Shown: positions 52,110 to 60,675, counted from the first letter of the stretch. The stretch is 60,675 bases of DNA from Actinocrinis sp046724665 (GCA_046724665.1 JBKOWZ010000195.1:1-60675); one strand, 5' to 3'. The notes: generated by a model not told the origin, from the sequence alone. Numbers and translations are program-made.

Positions 52110-53450
52110 GTGGACTGGGAGCGATGGAACCAGTGGACGCTGACGGAGCTGCCGAAGCTGAACCGGGCGATCCTGTCCGGCCATCAGGCGCCTGAAATAC
52201 TGACGGACCGCCTGCGCCGCGACGTTCTGCGCGAGCTTCCGGCGGCCCGCGCCCTGCGCCCGCGCGACGCGCGCCGGGTGGTGGTCCTGCTCGGCCTGGC
52301 AGCCTCCTCCGTCGCCCGACACCACCAGGAAGCTGATATCTCGCGCAAGGCCGCGCCCGAGCGCTGCTTCGACGTGCTGGCGGTCGGCCGGGACGAAACG
52401 CCGTTCCTACGCTATTTCGCCGAACTCGCCGCGGCCACGGGCACTGGGCATCCCGACCGCGACTGCTACGCCTCGCTGGTGCGGTGGAACGCGCCGCAGA
52501 CGCGGGTCGAGGTCGATGGCGAGTGCGTGGCACAGGTGCCGGGCGACTTTCCCGACCTGCGGATCAGGACCTACACCGGCGATCCGGGCGAGGTCTCCTT
52601 CTTCGAGCTGCTGAAGAAGTCCGAGGCGTTCGAGTTCGCGGTCAACGAGACGCTCGAGCCTGTCGCGAGCGGGGCGGTGGACGCCTGCTCGCCGGAAGCG
52701 GCGGACCGCGCCCTGGCCTCGACTCGCCTCATGTACGCCCTGATCCGGTTCAACCAGGCCTTCGCCACCCGTGCGCCCGAGCGCGGCGGGCTGCGCACCG
52801 GGCACTTCCTGGACGTCTTCCGGCAGTTCGCCGTGCACTGGCGGCTCGGCGACCTGCCGCCCACCGGCGCGCAGGATCCCGAGTTCATCCGCCGGGACCT
52901 GCTGCTGGGCATCGACTTTCCCGCGTATCCGCGGCAGGTCCGGCACATCGGCCCCTCGCTGCTCGCCGCCGAGCGCGCCATGCTCGAGCACTGTCTCGGC
53001 CGCCGCACGCTGCCCGCGCTCGTTCTGCACTCGCTCGGCCTGTCCGCCGCGGCCCTGGCCGAGAGCCCGCCCGAGCAGCTCGGCCGGATCGTGCGTGAGC
53101 ACCCGCAGTTGGCCGCGTGGTACGGGCTGCTCGCGGCCAACGCGAAGTTCGGCGCCGTGCATCTGATGCTCACCGAGAAGTACCTCTTCAAGCCGCAACG
53201 CGACCGTGACGTCTCGGGCGTCGGCGACCATCCCCTCGTGTCGAACCGGCGCGGCACGACCGGAATGGAGGAACCGCTGCTCGTGCAGCTGACCCGCGCC
53301 CGGCGCAACCACCCCCTGCGGCCGCTGGGCCTGCTGCCGGACCGGCAGCTGGCGCGGCTGTGCGGTGTCGATTCGCTCGACTTCGAGACGGCGGATCCAC
53401 CTGTAGCCCGCTTCGTCGCGGCTCCCCGGCACGAGCCGGAGGCGACGTGA
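52110..53450 (+). CDS. Uncharacterised helical protein, possible dioxygenase-like fold
   Basis: A 446-residue protein with no certain family. It is alpha-helical. Notable segments are IRTYTGDPGEVSFFELLKKSEAFEFAV-type residues near 155-180, AKFGAVHLMLTEKYLF near 350, and VSNRRGTTGMEEPLLVQLT near 380. The His-rich last third and a Gly/Thr loop loosely recall the tryptophan/indoleamine dioxygenase superfamily, but I cannot place the haem ligand, so this is tentative. GGAGG ahead of the GTG at 52110 supports the start. The stop overlaps the PAS kinase ATG by one base, so it belongs to the signalling operon and may be a sensor or enzyme linked to it. Confidence 0.55.
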   Translation: MDWERWNQWTLTELPKLNRAILSGHQAPEILTDRLRRDVLRELPAARALRPRDARRVVVLLGLAASSVARHHQEADISRKAAPERCFDVLAVGRDETPFLRYFAELAAATGTGHPDRDCYASLVRWNAPQTRVEVDGECVAQVPGDFPDLRIRTYTGDPGEVSFFELLKKSEAFEFAVNETLEPVASGAVDACSPEAADRALASTRLMYALIRFNQAFATRAPERGGLRTGHFLDVFRQFAVHWRLGDLPPTGAQDPEFIRRDLLLGIDFPAYPRQVRHIGPSLLAAERAMLEHCLGRRTLPALVLHSLGLSAAALAESPPEQLGRIVREHPQLAAWYGLLAANAKFGAVHLMLTEKYLFKPQRDRDVSGVGDHPLVSNRRGTTGMEEPLLVQLTRARRNHPLRPLGLLPDRQLARLCGVDSLDFETADPPVARFVAAPRHEPEAT

Positions 53451-54850
53451 TGCGCCGACGAACAGCCGTCGTCTCGATCATCGTGGCCGCGTGCGCGGCA
53501 TGCGCCGCCAGCCTCGTCGTCTCGCCGGCTGCCGATTCATGGCGCGGCTCGCGGTCGTCCGGCTTCGGCCTGCTCGCCGGGCAGGCGCTGTTTCTCGGCT
53601 GCGTCGCGATCGCCGCCACGTCGGCCGCCGCGCGCTGGCATGCGGCCTGGGCCCGCGACCGGCTCGGTCTCGAGCGCGCCCGTGAGGACGCCGATCGGCT
53701 GCTCAAGGTGATCGACAACACCTCGGCCGTGATCTACATGCGCGACAACGACGGGCGTTACATGCTGGTCAACCGGCAGTACGAGCAGCTGTTCTCGATC
53801 AAGCGCAGCGAGATCGTCGGACTGACCGACCATGACCTTTTTCCGCCCGCGATGGCCGACGACTTCCGGGCGAACGATCTCAAGGCGTTCGCCCACGGCG
53901 CGCCGATCCAGATGGAGGAGGTCGCGCCGCACGAAGACGGTCCGCACACCTACATCACGGTGAAGTACCCCATCACCGACGCCACCGGACGCGCGATCGC
54001 CATCTGCGGCATCTCCACTGACATCACCGTCCTCAAACGCGCGGAAGAGAAGGTACGCGACTTGAACACCGAGCTTGAACAGCGCGTGCGCGAACGCACT
54101 GCCGAGCTCGAGTCGTCCACTCGCGAACTCGACGCGTTCGCGTACTCGGTGTCGCATGACCTGCGAGCGCCGCTGCGTGCGGTCGCGGGCTTCGGCGAGA
54201 TCCTCCTGGAGGACTACGCGGACCGGCTCGACGAGGCCGGGCGAGAGTATCTGAGCCGGGTCCTGGCCGCCACGGACCGCATGGGCCGGCTGATCGACGA
54301 CCTGCTCGACCTGTCCCGCGCGTCGAGGGTGGAGCTGTCGCGGCAGCTGGTGGATCTGACCCGGCTCGCCGAGCGCGTCGTCGCCGAGTTGCGCGCGGCG
54401 GAGCCGGACCGGGAACACGCGGTGCAGATCGGCGTGGAGCCCGGGCTCCAGGCGTTCGGCGACCCCGCGCTGGTGCGGCTCGTACTCCAGAACCTCATCG
54501 GCAACGCGTGGAAGTTCACCGCGAAGAAGGCGGACGCTCGCATCGACATCGGCGCCACGGTGACGGACGGCGAACGCGAATTCTTCGTGCGGGACAACGG
54601 CGCCGGCTTCGACATGCGCTATCGGGAGAAGCTGTTCGTCCCCTTCCAGCGGCTGCACAGCTTCGACGACTTCGCCGGAAGCGGCATCGGGCTGGCCATC
54701 GTGCTGCGGATCGTCGCCCGCCACGGCGGGCGCGTGTGGGCCGAAGGCGAGCTCGGCAGGGGAGCGGTCTTCCATTTCACCCTGCCCGAGTCCGCGGTGC
54801 CCGAGCGCGCAGCCCGCGTCGGCACCGAAGCGCCCGGAGCACGGCCGTGA
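53450..54850 (+). CDS. PAS-domain sensor histidine kinase
   Basis: A 466-residue kinase with two hydrophobic segments (about 6-26 and 38-60), one PAS domain (about 82-195), and a coiled linker. The HisKA domain has His236 in YSVSHDLRAPL, followed by the HATPase (NLIGNAWKFTAKK, NGAGFDMRY, GSGIGLAIV). The YSVSHDLRAPLRAV form is that of phytochrome-like/bacteriophytochrome kinases, but there is no GAF/PHY region. It overlaps the preceding gene by one base and the next by four. The cognate regulator is probably the CheY-like protein directly downstream. Confidence 0.92.
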   Translation: MRRRTAVVSIIVAACAACAASLVVSPAADSWRGSRSSGFGLLAGQALFLGCVAIAATSAAARWHAAWARDRLGLERAREDADRLLKVIDNTSAVIYMRDNDGRYMLVNRQYEQLFSIKRSEIVGLTDHDLFPPAMADDFRANDLKAFAHGAPIQMEEVAPHEDGPHTYITVKYPITDATGRAIAICGISTDITVLKRAEEKVRDLNTELEQRVRERTAELESSTRELDAFAYSVSHDLRAPLRAVAGFGEILLEDYADRLDEAGREYLSRVLAATDRMGRLIDDLLDLSRASRVELSRQLVDLTRLAERVVAELRAAEPDREHAVQIGVEPGLQAFGDPALVRLVLQNLIGNAWKFTAKKADARIDIGATVTDGEREFFVRDNGAGFDMRYREKLFVPFQRLHSFDDFAGSGIGLAIVLRIVARHGGRVWAEGELGRGAVFHFTLPESAVPERAARVGTEAPGARP

Positions 54851-55287
54851 CCGGCGCGCCCGTCCTGCTCGTCGAGGACCGCCTCGACGACGTGCTGCTG
54901 ACCAGGCGGGCCTTCGCCAAGGCCGGATTCGGCGACAGTCTGGTCGTCCTGCCGGACGGCGAGGCGTGTATGGAGGCGCTGCTGCCCGACGACGATCGCT
55001 CGGCCCTCTCACCCACGCTGATCCTCTTGGACATCAACCTGCCCAAGATCAGCGGCCTCGAGGTGCTCCGGCGCATCCGCGCGGACGAGCGCACCAGTCA
55101 TCTGCCTGTCGTGATGCTGACCACCTCGACCGAACGGACCGACGTCGTCAACAGCTACCGGCTCGGCGCCAACAGCTTTGTGCGCAAGCCCGTCTCGTAC
55201 TCCGAGTTCGCGAGCACGATCCGGGTGCTGAGCGCGTACTGGCTGACGGTCAACGAGCCCTGCCCGCCCGGACCGCCGTGCCGATGA
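54847..55287 (+). CDS. CheY-like single-domain response regulator
   Basis: A 146-residue stand-alone receiver of the type often paired with phytochrome-like kinases (Rcp1-like). It has acidic VEDRLDD, phosphoacceptor Asp62 in LLDINLPKISG, Thr in MLTTSTE, and Lys113 in VRKPVS. There is no output domain, so it probably passes phosphate on or acts by protein contact. GTG overlaps the upstream stop and ATGA links it to the hybrid kinase. Confidence 0.92.
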   Translation: MTGAPVLLVEDRLDDVLLTRRAFAKAGFGDSLVVLPDGEACMEALLPDDDRSALSPTLILLDINLPKISGLEVLRRIRADERTSHLPVVMLTTSTERTDVVNSYRLGANSFVRKPVSYSEFASTIRVLSAYWLTVNEPCPPGPPCR

Positions 55288-57206
55288 CCGAGCAAATCCG
55301 CCTGTTGATCTGCGAGGACAGCGACGACGACGCGGTCCTGATCGTCGAGCGGCTGCGGCGCGGCGGATTCGACCTCGAGTACGAGCGGGTCGAGACCGCG
55401 CCGGCGATGGCCGCGTCGCTGCGGCGCCGACCGCCGGACCTGGTGATCTCCGACTACAGCATGCCCGGGTTCAGCGCCGAGAACGCTCTCGCGGTACTGC
55501 ACCAGAGCGACCTCGACGTGCCGTTCATCCTGGTGTCGGGACGCGTCGGCGACGAGTCGGCGGTCGCTCTCATGCGCAGGGGCGCGCACGACTTCGTGCT
55601 CAAGGACGCGATGGCGCGGCTCGTCCCCGCGGTCCGGCGGGAACTGCGGCAGGCCCGGTCGCGCCAGGAGCGCCGGCTGGCGCAGGAGGCGCTGAGCGCG
55701 AGCGAGCGGCGCTTCCGGCTGTTCGCCGAGCACGCGCCCGACGTCATGTTCCGCTTCAGGGTGCGTCCCGAACCCGAGGAAGTCGAATACGTCAGCCAAG
55801 CCGCCGCGGACGTGTTCGGGCGCCCGCCGCTCGAGCTGTGCGGCGATCCGCAGACCCTGTTCTCGCTCATCGCGCCGGAAGACCGCGCGCGGATGGTCGC
55901 GTCGTGGCACTCGCCGCGACCCGACTCCCTCGTGGTGCGATGGCGGCGGCCCGACGGCCGGGAGACGTGGACCGAGCAGCGCGCGAGCGCGGTGTGCGAT
56001 GAGGCGGGCAATGTCGTCACGATCGAGGGAATCCTGCGCGACATCACCGGGCGCGTACGCGCCGACGCCGAATACGAGCGTCTTCAGCAGCAGTTGCGCC
56101 AGACCGAACGGCTCGAGTCGCTCGGGCGGCTCGCCGGAGGCATCGCGCACGACTTCAACAACCTGCTCGCGCTGATCCTCGGCCATGCCGACCTCGCCCT
56201 GGCCGATCTGCCGCGAGACGCCGCGACCCGGCCGGACCTCGAACTCATCCGCCGGATCGCCGAGCGCGGCGGCGCACTCACCCGGCGGCTGCTCGTCTTC
56301 AGCCGCCAGGAGCCGCTCGATCCGCAGCCCCTGGACGTCAACGAGGTCGTCGCGGACACCGAGCAGCTGCTGCGCGGCGTGCTCGAGGAGGACGTCGAGT
56401 TCGTCGTCTCGCTCGACCCGGCGCCGTGCCGCGTCGTGATCGACCGCGGCGAACTGGAACGCCTGCTGCTCAATCTGATCGCGAACTCGCGCCGCGCCAT
56501 GCCGCACGGCGGGCTCCTCACCGTGCAGACCACTAGAACCGCCGGGCCCGAAGACGGCGCACTGGTGCAGCTCACGGTCCGCGACACCGGTACGGGAATG
56601 ACACAGGACGTCGCGAGGCACGCCTTCGAGCCCTTCTACACCGCGGACACGGCGACCGGAACCGGCTTCGGACTGTCGATGGCCTACGGCGTGGTGAAAG
56701 GCGCGGGCGGGCACATCAACCTCACATCCGCTCCTGGCCAGGGCACCACCATCCGCATCGAACTTCCCGCCGTCGCCCCGGAACCGGCGGCGACGACGCC
56801 CGACGAAGCCCCGCGACCGTCGCAGCCAAAGGGCGCGCCGCGAAAGGGCAGTGGTGAATCCGTGCTCCTCGTCGAGGACGACGACGACATCAGGGAACTG
56901 GTGGAGCTCATGCTGCGGCGGTCCGGATACGAGGTCCACGCGGCGCGGTGCGCGCAGGACGCGTTGGCCATGGCGCGATCGTCTGACCTGCGGATCGACG
57001 CGTTGCTGAGCGACGTCATCATGCCGGGCATGACGGGCGTCGAGCTGACGAGGCACCTGCGTCAGCGGCTGCCGGGACTTCCCGTACTGCTGATGTCCGG
57101 CCACACGGGCGCACCCGACGACACGCCGTTGCCGTCGGCAGTGGCCCTCCTGCGTAAGCCGTTCACGATCACCGATCTCCTGCGCGCACTCGACCAGGTT
57201 CTCTAG
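55284..57206 (+). CDS. Hybrid histidine kinase, REC-PAS-HK-REC
   Basis: A 640-residue soluble hybrid kinase. The N-terminal receiver has Asp57 (ISDYSMPG). The PAS domain spans about 145-265. The HisKA domain has His289 in GGIAHDFNNLLALILGHADL, the HATPase domain spans about 385-500 (GTGFGLSMAYGVVKGAGG), and the C-terminal receiver has Asp577 (LLSDVIMPGMTG). The AHDFNN H-box is typical of NtrB-like hybrid kinases. Having receivers at both ends makes it a good relay hub, fed by the PAS kinase through its N-terminal receiver. It is the last gene of the coupled operon. Confidence 0.93.
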   Translation: MTEQIRLLICEDSDDDAVLIVERLRRGGFDLEYERVETAPAMAASLRRRPPDLVISDYSMPGFSAENALAVLHQSDLDVPFILVSGRVGDESAVALMRRGAHDFVLKDAMARLVPAVRRELRQARSRQERRLAQEALSASERRFRLFAEHAPDVMFRFRVRPEPEEVEYVSQAAADVFGRPPLELCGDPQTLFSLIAPEDRARMVASWHSPRPDSLVVRWRRPDGRETWTEQRASAVCDEAGNVVTIEGILRDITGRVRADAEYERLQQQLRQTERLESLGRLAGGIAHDFNNLLALILGHADLALADLPRDAATRPDLELIRRIAERGGALTRRLLVFSRQEPLDPQPLDVNEVVADTEQLLRGVLEEDVEFVVSLDPAPCRVVIDRGELERLLLNLIANSRRAMPHGGLLTVQTTRTAGPEDGALVQLTVRDTGTGMTQDVARHAFEPFYTADTATGTGFGLSMAYGVVKGAGGHINLTSAPGQGTTIRIELPAVAPEPAATTPDEAPRPSQPKGAPRKGSGESVLLVEDDDDIRELVELMLRRSGYEVHAARCAQDALAMARSSDLRIDALLSDVIMPGMTGVELTRHLRQRLPGLPVLLMSGHTGAPDDTPLPSAVALLRKPFTITDLLRALDQVL

Positions 57207-57221
57207 TCCAGGGGGTATTTA

Positions 57222-57235
57222 AGGACTTTCGACCC
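57222..57235 (+). promoter_or_regulatory. Putative DosR-type operator
   Basis: AGGACTTTCGACCC is close to the DosR/DevR consensus GGGACTTTCGGCCC and lies 36 bases before the DosR-like regulator gene. It suggests autoregulation of the module in low oxygen or nitric oxide; other DosR sites in the window were not found by eye. Confidence 0.5.
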
Positions 57236-57271
57236 GTGTGGGCCTAGGCAAGCTGGCTTATCGTCGGCGTC

Positions 57272-57964
57272 ATGACACAAATGACGCCATCGACGCCGCC
57301 TATCCGGGTGTTCCTGCTGGACGATCACGAGGTGGTGCGTCGTGGTCTGCGGGATTTGCTGGAGGTCGAGGGGGAGTTCGTGGTGGTGGGGGAGGCGTCT
57401 ACGGCGGCGGAGGCGTTGGCGCGGGTGCCGGCAGTGCGGCCGGCGGTGGCGGTGCTGGATGTCCGGCTGCCGGATGGTGATGGGGTGACGGTGTGTCGGG
57501 AGCTGCGTTCGCGGATGCCGGAGCTGGCGTGTTTGATGTTGACGTCGTTCTCGGACGATGAGGCGTTGTTCGACGCGATCATCGCGGGGGCGTCGGGGTA
57601 TCTGCTTAAGCAGGTCGGGGGTACGGATCTGGTGGGGGCAGTGCGTACGGTGGCGGCGGGGGGTTCGTTGCTGGATCCGAAGCTGGCGGCTTCGGTGATG
57701 GATCGGCTGCGTAGCGGAGATCGCAAGGATCCGCTGGCGGGGTTGACGGGGCAGGAGCGGCGGATCCTCGAGTTGATCGGCGAGGGGTTGACGAACCGGC
57801 AGATCGGGGAGCGGTTGTTTCTGGCGGAGAAGACGGTGAAGAACTATGTCTCCTCGCTGCTGGCGAAGCTGGGGATCGAGCGGCGCGTGCAGGCCGCGGT
57901 GCTGGTCTCCGAGCTGAAGTCGGGCAATCACGGACACGGTGCGGTAGGTCCCAAGGCGCGGTAG
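57272..57964 (+). CDS. NarL/FixJ response regulator, DosR/DevR-like
   Basis: A 230-residue regulator. The receiver has Asp63 in VLDVRLPDGDG and Lys113 in GYLLKQV. The LuxR-type helix-turn-helix at about 150-215 has LTGQERRILELIGEGLTNRQIG and EKTVKNYVSSLLAKLG. The KTVKNYVSSLLAKL helix is the DosR recognition-type sequence. The downstream GAF-GAF kinase is the expected partner. Alternative ATG at 57281. The stop lies inside a tandem repeat tract. Confidence 0.92.
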   Translation: MTQMTPSTPPIRVFLLDDHEVVRRGLRDLLEVEGEFVVVGEASTAAEALARVPAVRPAVAVLDVRLPDGDGVTVCRELRSRMPELACLMLTSFSDDEALFDAIIAGASGYLLKQVGGTDLVGAVRTVAAGGSLLDPKLAASVMDRLRSGDRKDPLAGLTGQERRILELIGEGLTNRQIGERLFLAEKTVKNYVSSLLAKLGIERRVQAAVLVSELKSGNHGHGAVGPKAR

Positions 57965-57991
57965 GTCCTAAGGCGCGGTAGGTCTAAAGGC
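57941..57991 (+). repeat. Three tandem 17-bp repeats
   Basis: GCGGTAGGTCCCAAGGC, GCGGTAGGTCCTAAGGC and GCGGTAGGTCTAAAGGC follow one another without gaps. They span the last codons of the DosR-like gene and end 17 bases before the PPOX gene. They could bind a regulator or arise from slippage. Confidence 0.85.
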
Positions 57992-58008
57992 ACTGTCGGC
58001 TCGGAGCC

Positions 58009-58482
58009 ATGGAGCAGACGATTCAACGTATGGAACTAGACGCTAACGGGCTTGAGGTGCTCTCCCGCGCCGAGGCCATCGCGCTGCTGGAGACGCAGGA
58101 GGTAGGCCGTCTGGTGTACACCCGGCGCGCGCTGCCTGCGATCCGGCCGGTGAACTACGTGGTGCGCGGGGGTGCGGTGCTGATCTGGACGGGGTCGCTC
58201 TCGTCGCTGGGGCAGGCGGTGCGCGGGGCGGTGGTGGCTTTCGAGGCCGACGAGTTCGATCGGGCCGCCCGGTCGGGCTGGTCGGTGGCGGTGACCGGGA
58301 CGGCGCAGCTGGTCACCGATGAGGCGCAGCTGGCGCGGGCACGGCTGGACGGCCCGGTGCCGTGGACGCCGGGGGTCAAGGAGCACTTGATTCGCATCCC
58401 GTTGACGATCGTGACCGGCCGGTGGCTGGGAGCGCGGGACGGTGGATCGGTCGTGCGTGGCGCGGTGCGCGCTGTACCGTGA
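58009..58482 (+). CDS. Pyridoxamine 5'-phosphate oxidase-like flavoprotein
   Basis: A 157-residue split-barrel protein of the PNPOx-like superfamily. EVGRLVYTRRALPAIRPVNYVV and SGWSVAVTGTAQLVTD are the typical opening and core strands. It probably binds FMN or F420. Such proteins are recurrent members of DosR regulons in actinomycetes. It lies between the DosR-like regulator and the GAF kinase, so it is likely induced by hypoxia. GGAG sits close (three bases) before the ATG. Substrate unknown. Confidence 0.88.
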   Translation: MEQTIQRMELDANGLEVLSRAEAIALLETQEVGRLVYTRRALPAIRPVNYVVRGGAVLIWTGSLSSLGQAVRGAVVAFEADEFDRAARSGWSVAVTGTAQLVTDEAQLARARLDGPVPWTPGVKEHLIRIPLTIVTGRWLGARDGGSVVRGAVRAVP

Positions 58483-58553
58483 TCCGTGAGGGTCGCTCGC
58501 CGCGACGTGCCGCGCGTCCGGGTGGTGCGGTCCCCCGGGAGAGGCGGATCAGC

Positions 58554-60353
58554 GTGGCCGAGCAGCACGGCGAGGGCGACGAGGTCTCGCGGATCCTGCC
58601 GACGCTGCGCATCGACGAGCTGCTCGATGAGCTTCAGCTCCGACTCGCCTCGGTGCGCTCCTCGCGCGACCGGGTGCGTCAGCTGCTCGACGCCGTGGTC
58701 GGCATCGGCAGCGGACTCGATCTTGAGCAGGCGCTGGCCCGGATCGTGCAAGCCGCCGTGACTCTCGTGGACGCGCGGTACGGGGCGCTGGGGGTGCTGG
58801 CGGCGAGTGGTGATCGGCTGGCCCGGTTCATCACGGTGGGCTTGAGCGAGGAGCAGGTCGCCGCGATCGGCCTGTTCCCGCAGGGGCATGGCGTGCTCGG
58901 CGAGCTGATCCGGGATCCGGTGCCGCTGCGCACCGAGGACCTCACGACGCATCCGCGCTCGTATGGATTCCCGGCGAATCATCCGCCGATGCACGCCTTT
59001 CTCGGGGTGCCGATCCGGGTGCGCGACGAGGTGTTCGGCAACCTGTACCTGACGGAGAAGCACGGTGGCGCGCCCTTTGACGCGGACGATGAAGCGGTGC
59101 TCAAGGCACTGGCCGCGGCGGCGGGGGTGGCGATCGACAACGCACGGCTGTACGACGAGGCGCGGCGGCGACAGGAGTGGCTGGAGACCACCGCGGAGCT
59201 GACCCGCGGACTGCTGTCCGACGAGGACGTCGATGACGTGCTGGCGGCGTTCGCGCAGCGGGTGCGCCGGTTCACCGCTTCGGACCTCGCCGTGATCGCC
59301 GTGCCGGATCCAGGCGGCGAAGAACTGCTGGTGGCCGCCGCCGACGGACAGGGGGCTGACCGGATGCGGGGGGCCGCACTCGGTGTCGAGGGGACGCTTA
59401 TCGGGGCGGTGTACAAGTCGGCGCGGGTAGACGCACCGGCAGATGTCGCTACCGACGCGCGGGGCGACGGCTTGGGCTCGGAGGCCGGTTTCGGTCCGGC
59501 GCTGGTCGTTCCGCTCGGCGGTGCGGGCCAGGTGCGCGGCGTCCTCGCCTTGTACCGTCTGGCTGGCGCGAGCGGGTACGAGCAGGCGACGATCGGTTTG
59601 ACGACGGATCTCGGCGTGCAGGCGGCGGTGGTGCTGGAGTTGGCCGACCGCCGGCGGGACAGCGAGCTGCTCTCGCTCTACGCCGACCGCGACCGCATCG
59701 GCCGGGATCTGCACGACCTGGCGATCCAGCGGCTGTTCGCGACGTCGATGAGCCTCCAGGGCGCCTACAAGATCACTTCGAAGCCGGCGGTGGCACGCCG
59801 GATCGCGCAGGCGGTCAGCGACCTCGACGACACGATCAAGGTGATCCGCTCGACGATCTTCGCGCTGCACGCCCACGAGGACGAGGACGAGGCGCCGGGC
59901 GTGCGGGCACAGGTGATGGAGGTCTGCGAGCAGGCCGCGCGGACGCTGGGGTTCAGCCCGGCGGTGCGCTTCACCGGGCCGGTGGACCACCTGGTGGGGG
60001 CGCAGGTCGCCGAGCATCTGCTCGCGGTGTTGCGTGAGGCTCTGTCGAACGCGGCGCGGCACGCGGGCGCGTCGAGCGTCGAGGTGGATCTGGCGGCGGA
60101 CGGCGGTTCGGTGGCGTTGACCGTGACGGATGACGGCGTCGGCATCACGACGGGAGGCCGACGCAGCGGACTGGAGAACCTGCGCGAACGGGCACAGCAG
60201 CTCGGCGGGAGTTTCAGTGTCCGACCGGGCGCGTCCGGCGGAACGGTGTTGGTGTGGAAGGTGCCGACCGCACTGGCCGTCGCCGCGGGCGGGAACCATG
60301 GCGGCGGGTCCGCCACGGACGAGACTCACGCGGCCGACGCAGCGTCCGGCTGA
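58554..60353 (+). CDS. GAF-domain sensor histidine kinase, DosS/DevS-like
   Basis: A 599-residue soluble kinase with two GAF domains (about 60-200 and 220-370). A HisKA_3 domain follows with His387 in RIGRDLHDLAIQRLFATSMSLQG-type residues, then a HATPase with SGLENLRERAQQLGGSF. This is the architecture of DevS/DosT, whose first GAF domain holds haem and senses O2/NO/CO; the haem ligand was not assigned here. The GTG at 58554 follows GAGAGGCGG. The partner is the DosR-like regulator at 57272. Confidence 0.9.
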   Translation: MAEQHGEGDEVSRILPTLRIDELLDELQLRLASVRSSRDRVRQLLDAVVGIGSGLDLEQALARIVQAAVTLVDARYGALGVLAASGDRLARFITVGLSEEQVAAIGLFPQGHGVLGELIRDPVPLRTEDLTTHPRSYGFPANHPPMHAFLGVPIRVRDEVFGNLYLTEKHGGAPFDADDEAVLKALAAAAGVAIDNARLYDEARRRQEWLETTAELTRGLLSDEDVDDVLAAFAQRVRRFTASDLAVIAVPDPGGEELLVAAADGQGADRMRGAALGVEGTLIGAVYKSARVDAPADVATDARGDGLGSEAGFGPALVVPLGGAGQVRGVLALYRLAGASGYEQATIGLTTDLGVQAAVVLELADRRRDSELLSLYADRDRIGRDLHDLAIQRLFATSMSLQGAYKITSKPAVARRIAQAVSDLDDTIKVIRSTIFALHAHEDEDEAPGVRAQVMEVCEQAARTLGFSPAVRFTGPVDHLVGAQVAEHLLAVLREALSNAARHAGASSVEVDLAADGGSVALTVTDDGVGITTGGRRSGLENLRERAQQLGGSFSVRPGASGGTVLVWKVPTALAVAAGGNHGGGSATDETHAADAASG

Positions 60354-60374
60354 CGGTGCCTGATCAGAGCCCGC

Positions 60375-60394
60375 GGTCCCGGCGTGGCGGGACC
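60375..60394 (+). terminator. Hairpin after the GAF kinase gene
   Basis: GGTCCCG and CGGGACC pair perfectly over seven bases around a six-base loop, 22 bases after the stop. It may act with the stronger hairpin downstream. Confidence 0.45.
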
Positions 60395-60410
60395 ATCGGC
60401 CCGTGGCAGA

Positions 60411-60459
60411 CACGTCGGGTCGGACCGGGGCTTCGAGAGCCGAGGTCCGACCCGACGTG
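60411..60459. terminator. Strong bidirectional terminator hairpin
   Basis: A perfect 16-base-pair inverted repeat, CACGTCGGGTCGGACC at 60411-60426 and its complement at 60444-60459, with a 17-base loop that itself can fold (GGCT..AGCC). It lies between the convergent GAF kinase and DoxX-like genes. Confidence 0.8.
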
Positions 60460-60485
60460 AGCGTGATGTTCCGGGCTCGACTTTC

Positions 60486-60675
60486 TCAGAGCAGGATCTT
60501 GTTGTCGCGCACGATCGGCAGCTTTGCCCACAGTGCTCCGAGGCCGAGGCGGCTGCCGGTGCCGTATGCGGCGATCGCGATCAGCGCGAGGGCGTCTATG
60601 ACGTGATCGTCGACGAAGGGGTTGACCGAGCGGGTCGCGCTGCCGTCGGCGGCGTGCTGCGCGGGCGGGTAGACC
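60486..60675 (-). CDS. DoxX/DoxD-like membrane protein, C-terminal part
   Basis: A partial gene cut by the window end; 62 codons plus stop are visible. The sequence VNPFVDDHVIDALALIAIA then AAYGTGSRLGLGALWAKLP and LPIVRDNKILL is typical of the end of DoxX/thiosulfate:quinone oxidoreductase large-subunit proteins, with one membrane helix. It is convergent with the GAF kinase gene. The function of such proteins in actinomycetes is usually redox- or envelope-related. Confidence 0.65.
   Translation of the reverse strand, partial: VYPPAQHAADGSATRSVNPFVDDHVIDALALIAIAAYGTGSRLGLGALWAKLPIVRDNKILL

Overview
The window is high-GC DNA with frequent GTG starts, strong GGAGG ribosome sites and tightly overlapping genes. 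It also encodes chaplin domains with an LAXTG sortase signal, a DosR/DosS-type hypoxia module and an ECF sigma factor with a C-terminal zinc finger. Together these indicate a filamentous actinomycete (Streptomyces/Catenulispora-like; genus not determinable from the sequence).

Layout. (1) 449-2148: a divergent SDR/LysR pair. (2) 2201-6491, minus strand: type I-E CRISPR locus 1 (cas8e-cse2-cas7e-cas5e plus a four-repeat mini-array). (3) 6577-23294: an extracellular polysaccharide cluster with a GT-C-like membrane enzyme, DUF4012 protein, UDP-sugar dehydrogenase, two epimerases, two GT4 transferases, an asparagine-synthase-like amidotransferase, flippase, methyltransferase, MraY/WecA-like initiating transferase and a Wzz/tyrosine-kinase protein. 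(4) 23390-26398: a membrane-tethered XRE regulator, an ECF-type sigma factor and IS3-type transposase remnants. (5) 27270-32158, plus strand: type I-E locus 2 (cas8e-cse2-cas7e-cas5e-cas6e plus a degenerate array), followed by a third transposase-derived helix-turn-helix protein. (6) 33162-39778: surface and secreted proteins (three-domain chaplin, S53 protease, TPR protein, Vgb-like propeller). (7) 40096-50181: a second envelope-carbohydrate region with GH16, CE4 deacetylase, ATP-grasp enzyme, a 1360-residue flippase/GT2/GT-C fusion and two GT2 enzymes, with a MITE-like element at 47681-47846. (8) 50388-57206: a dense phosphorelay cluster (orphan HisKA, OmpR regulator, degenerate Hpt, an unplaced enzyme-like protein, PAS kinase, CheY-like regulator, hybrid kinase). 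(9) 57272-60675: DosR-like regulator, PPOX flavoprotein, GAF kinase and the end of a DoxX-like gene.

Most notable are the two paralogous type I-E Cascade operons. They point away from each other on either side of the polysaccharide cluster. Neither has cas3, cas1 or cas2; locus 1 also lacks cas6e; and each ends in a short array of decaying repeats. The open reading frames of the effector genes are intact, so the complexes may still bind DNA without cutting it, for example as guided repressors. One locus is flanked on both sides by transposase-derived DNA-binding proteins that stop before the DDE catalytic domain. This is the best candidate in the window for a non-canonical system.
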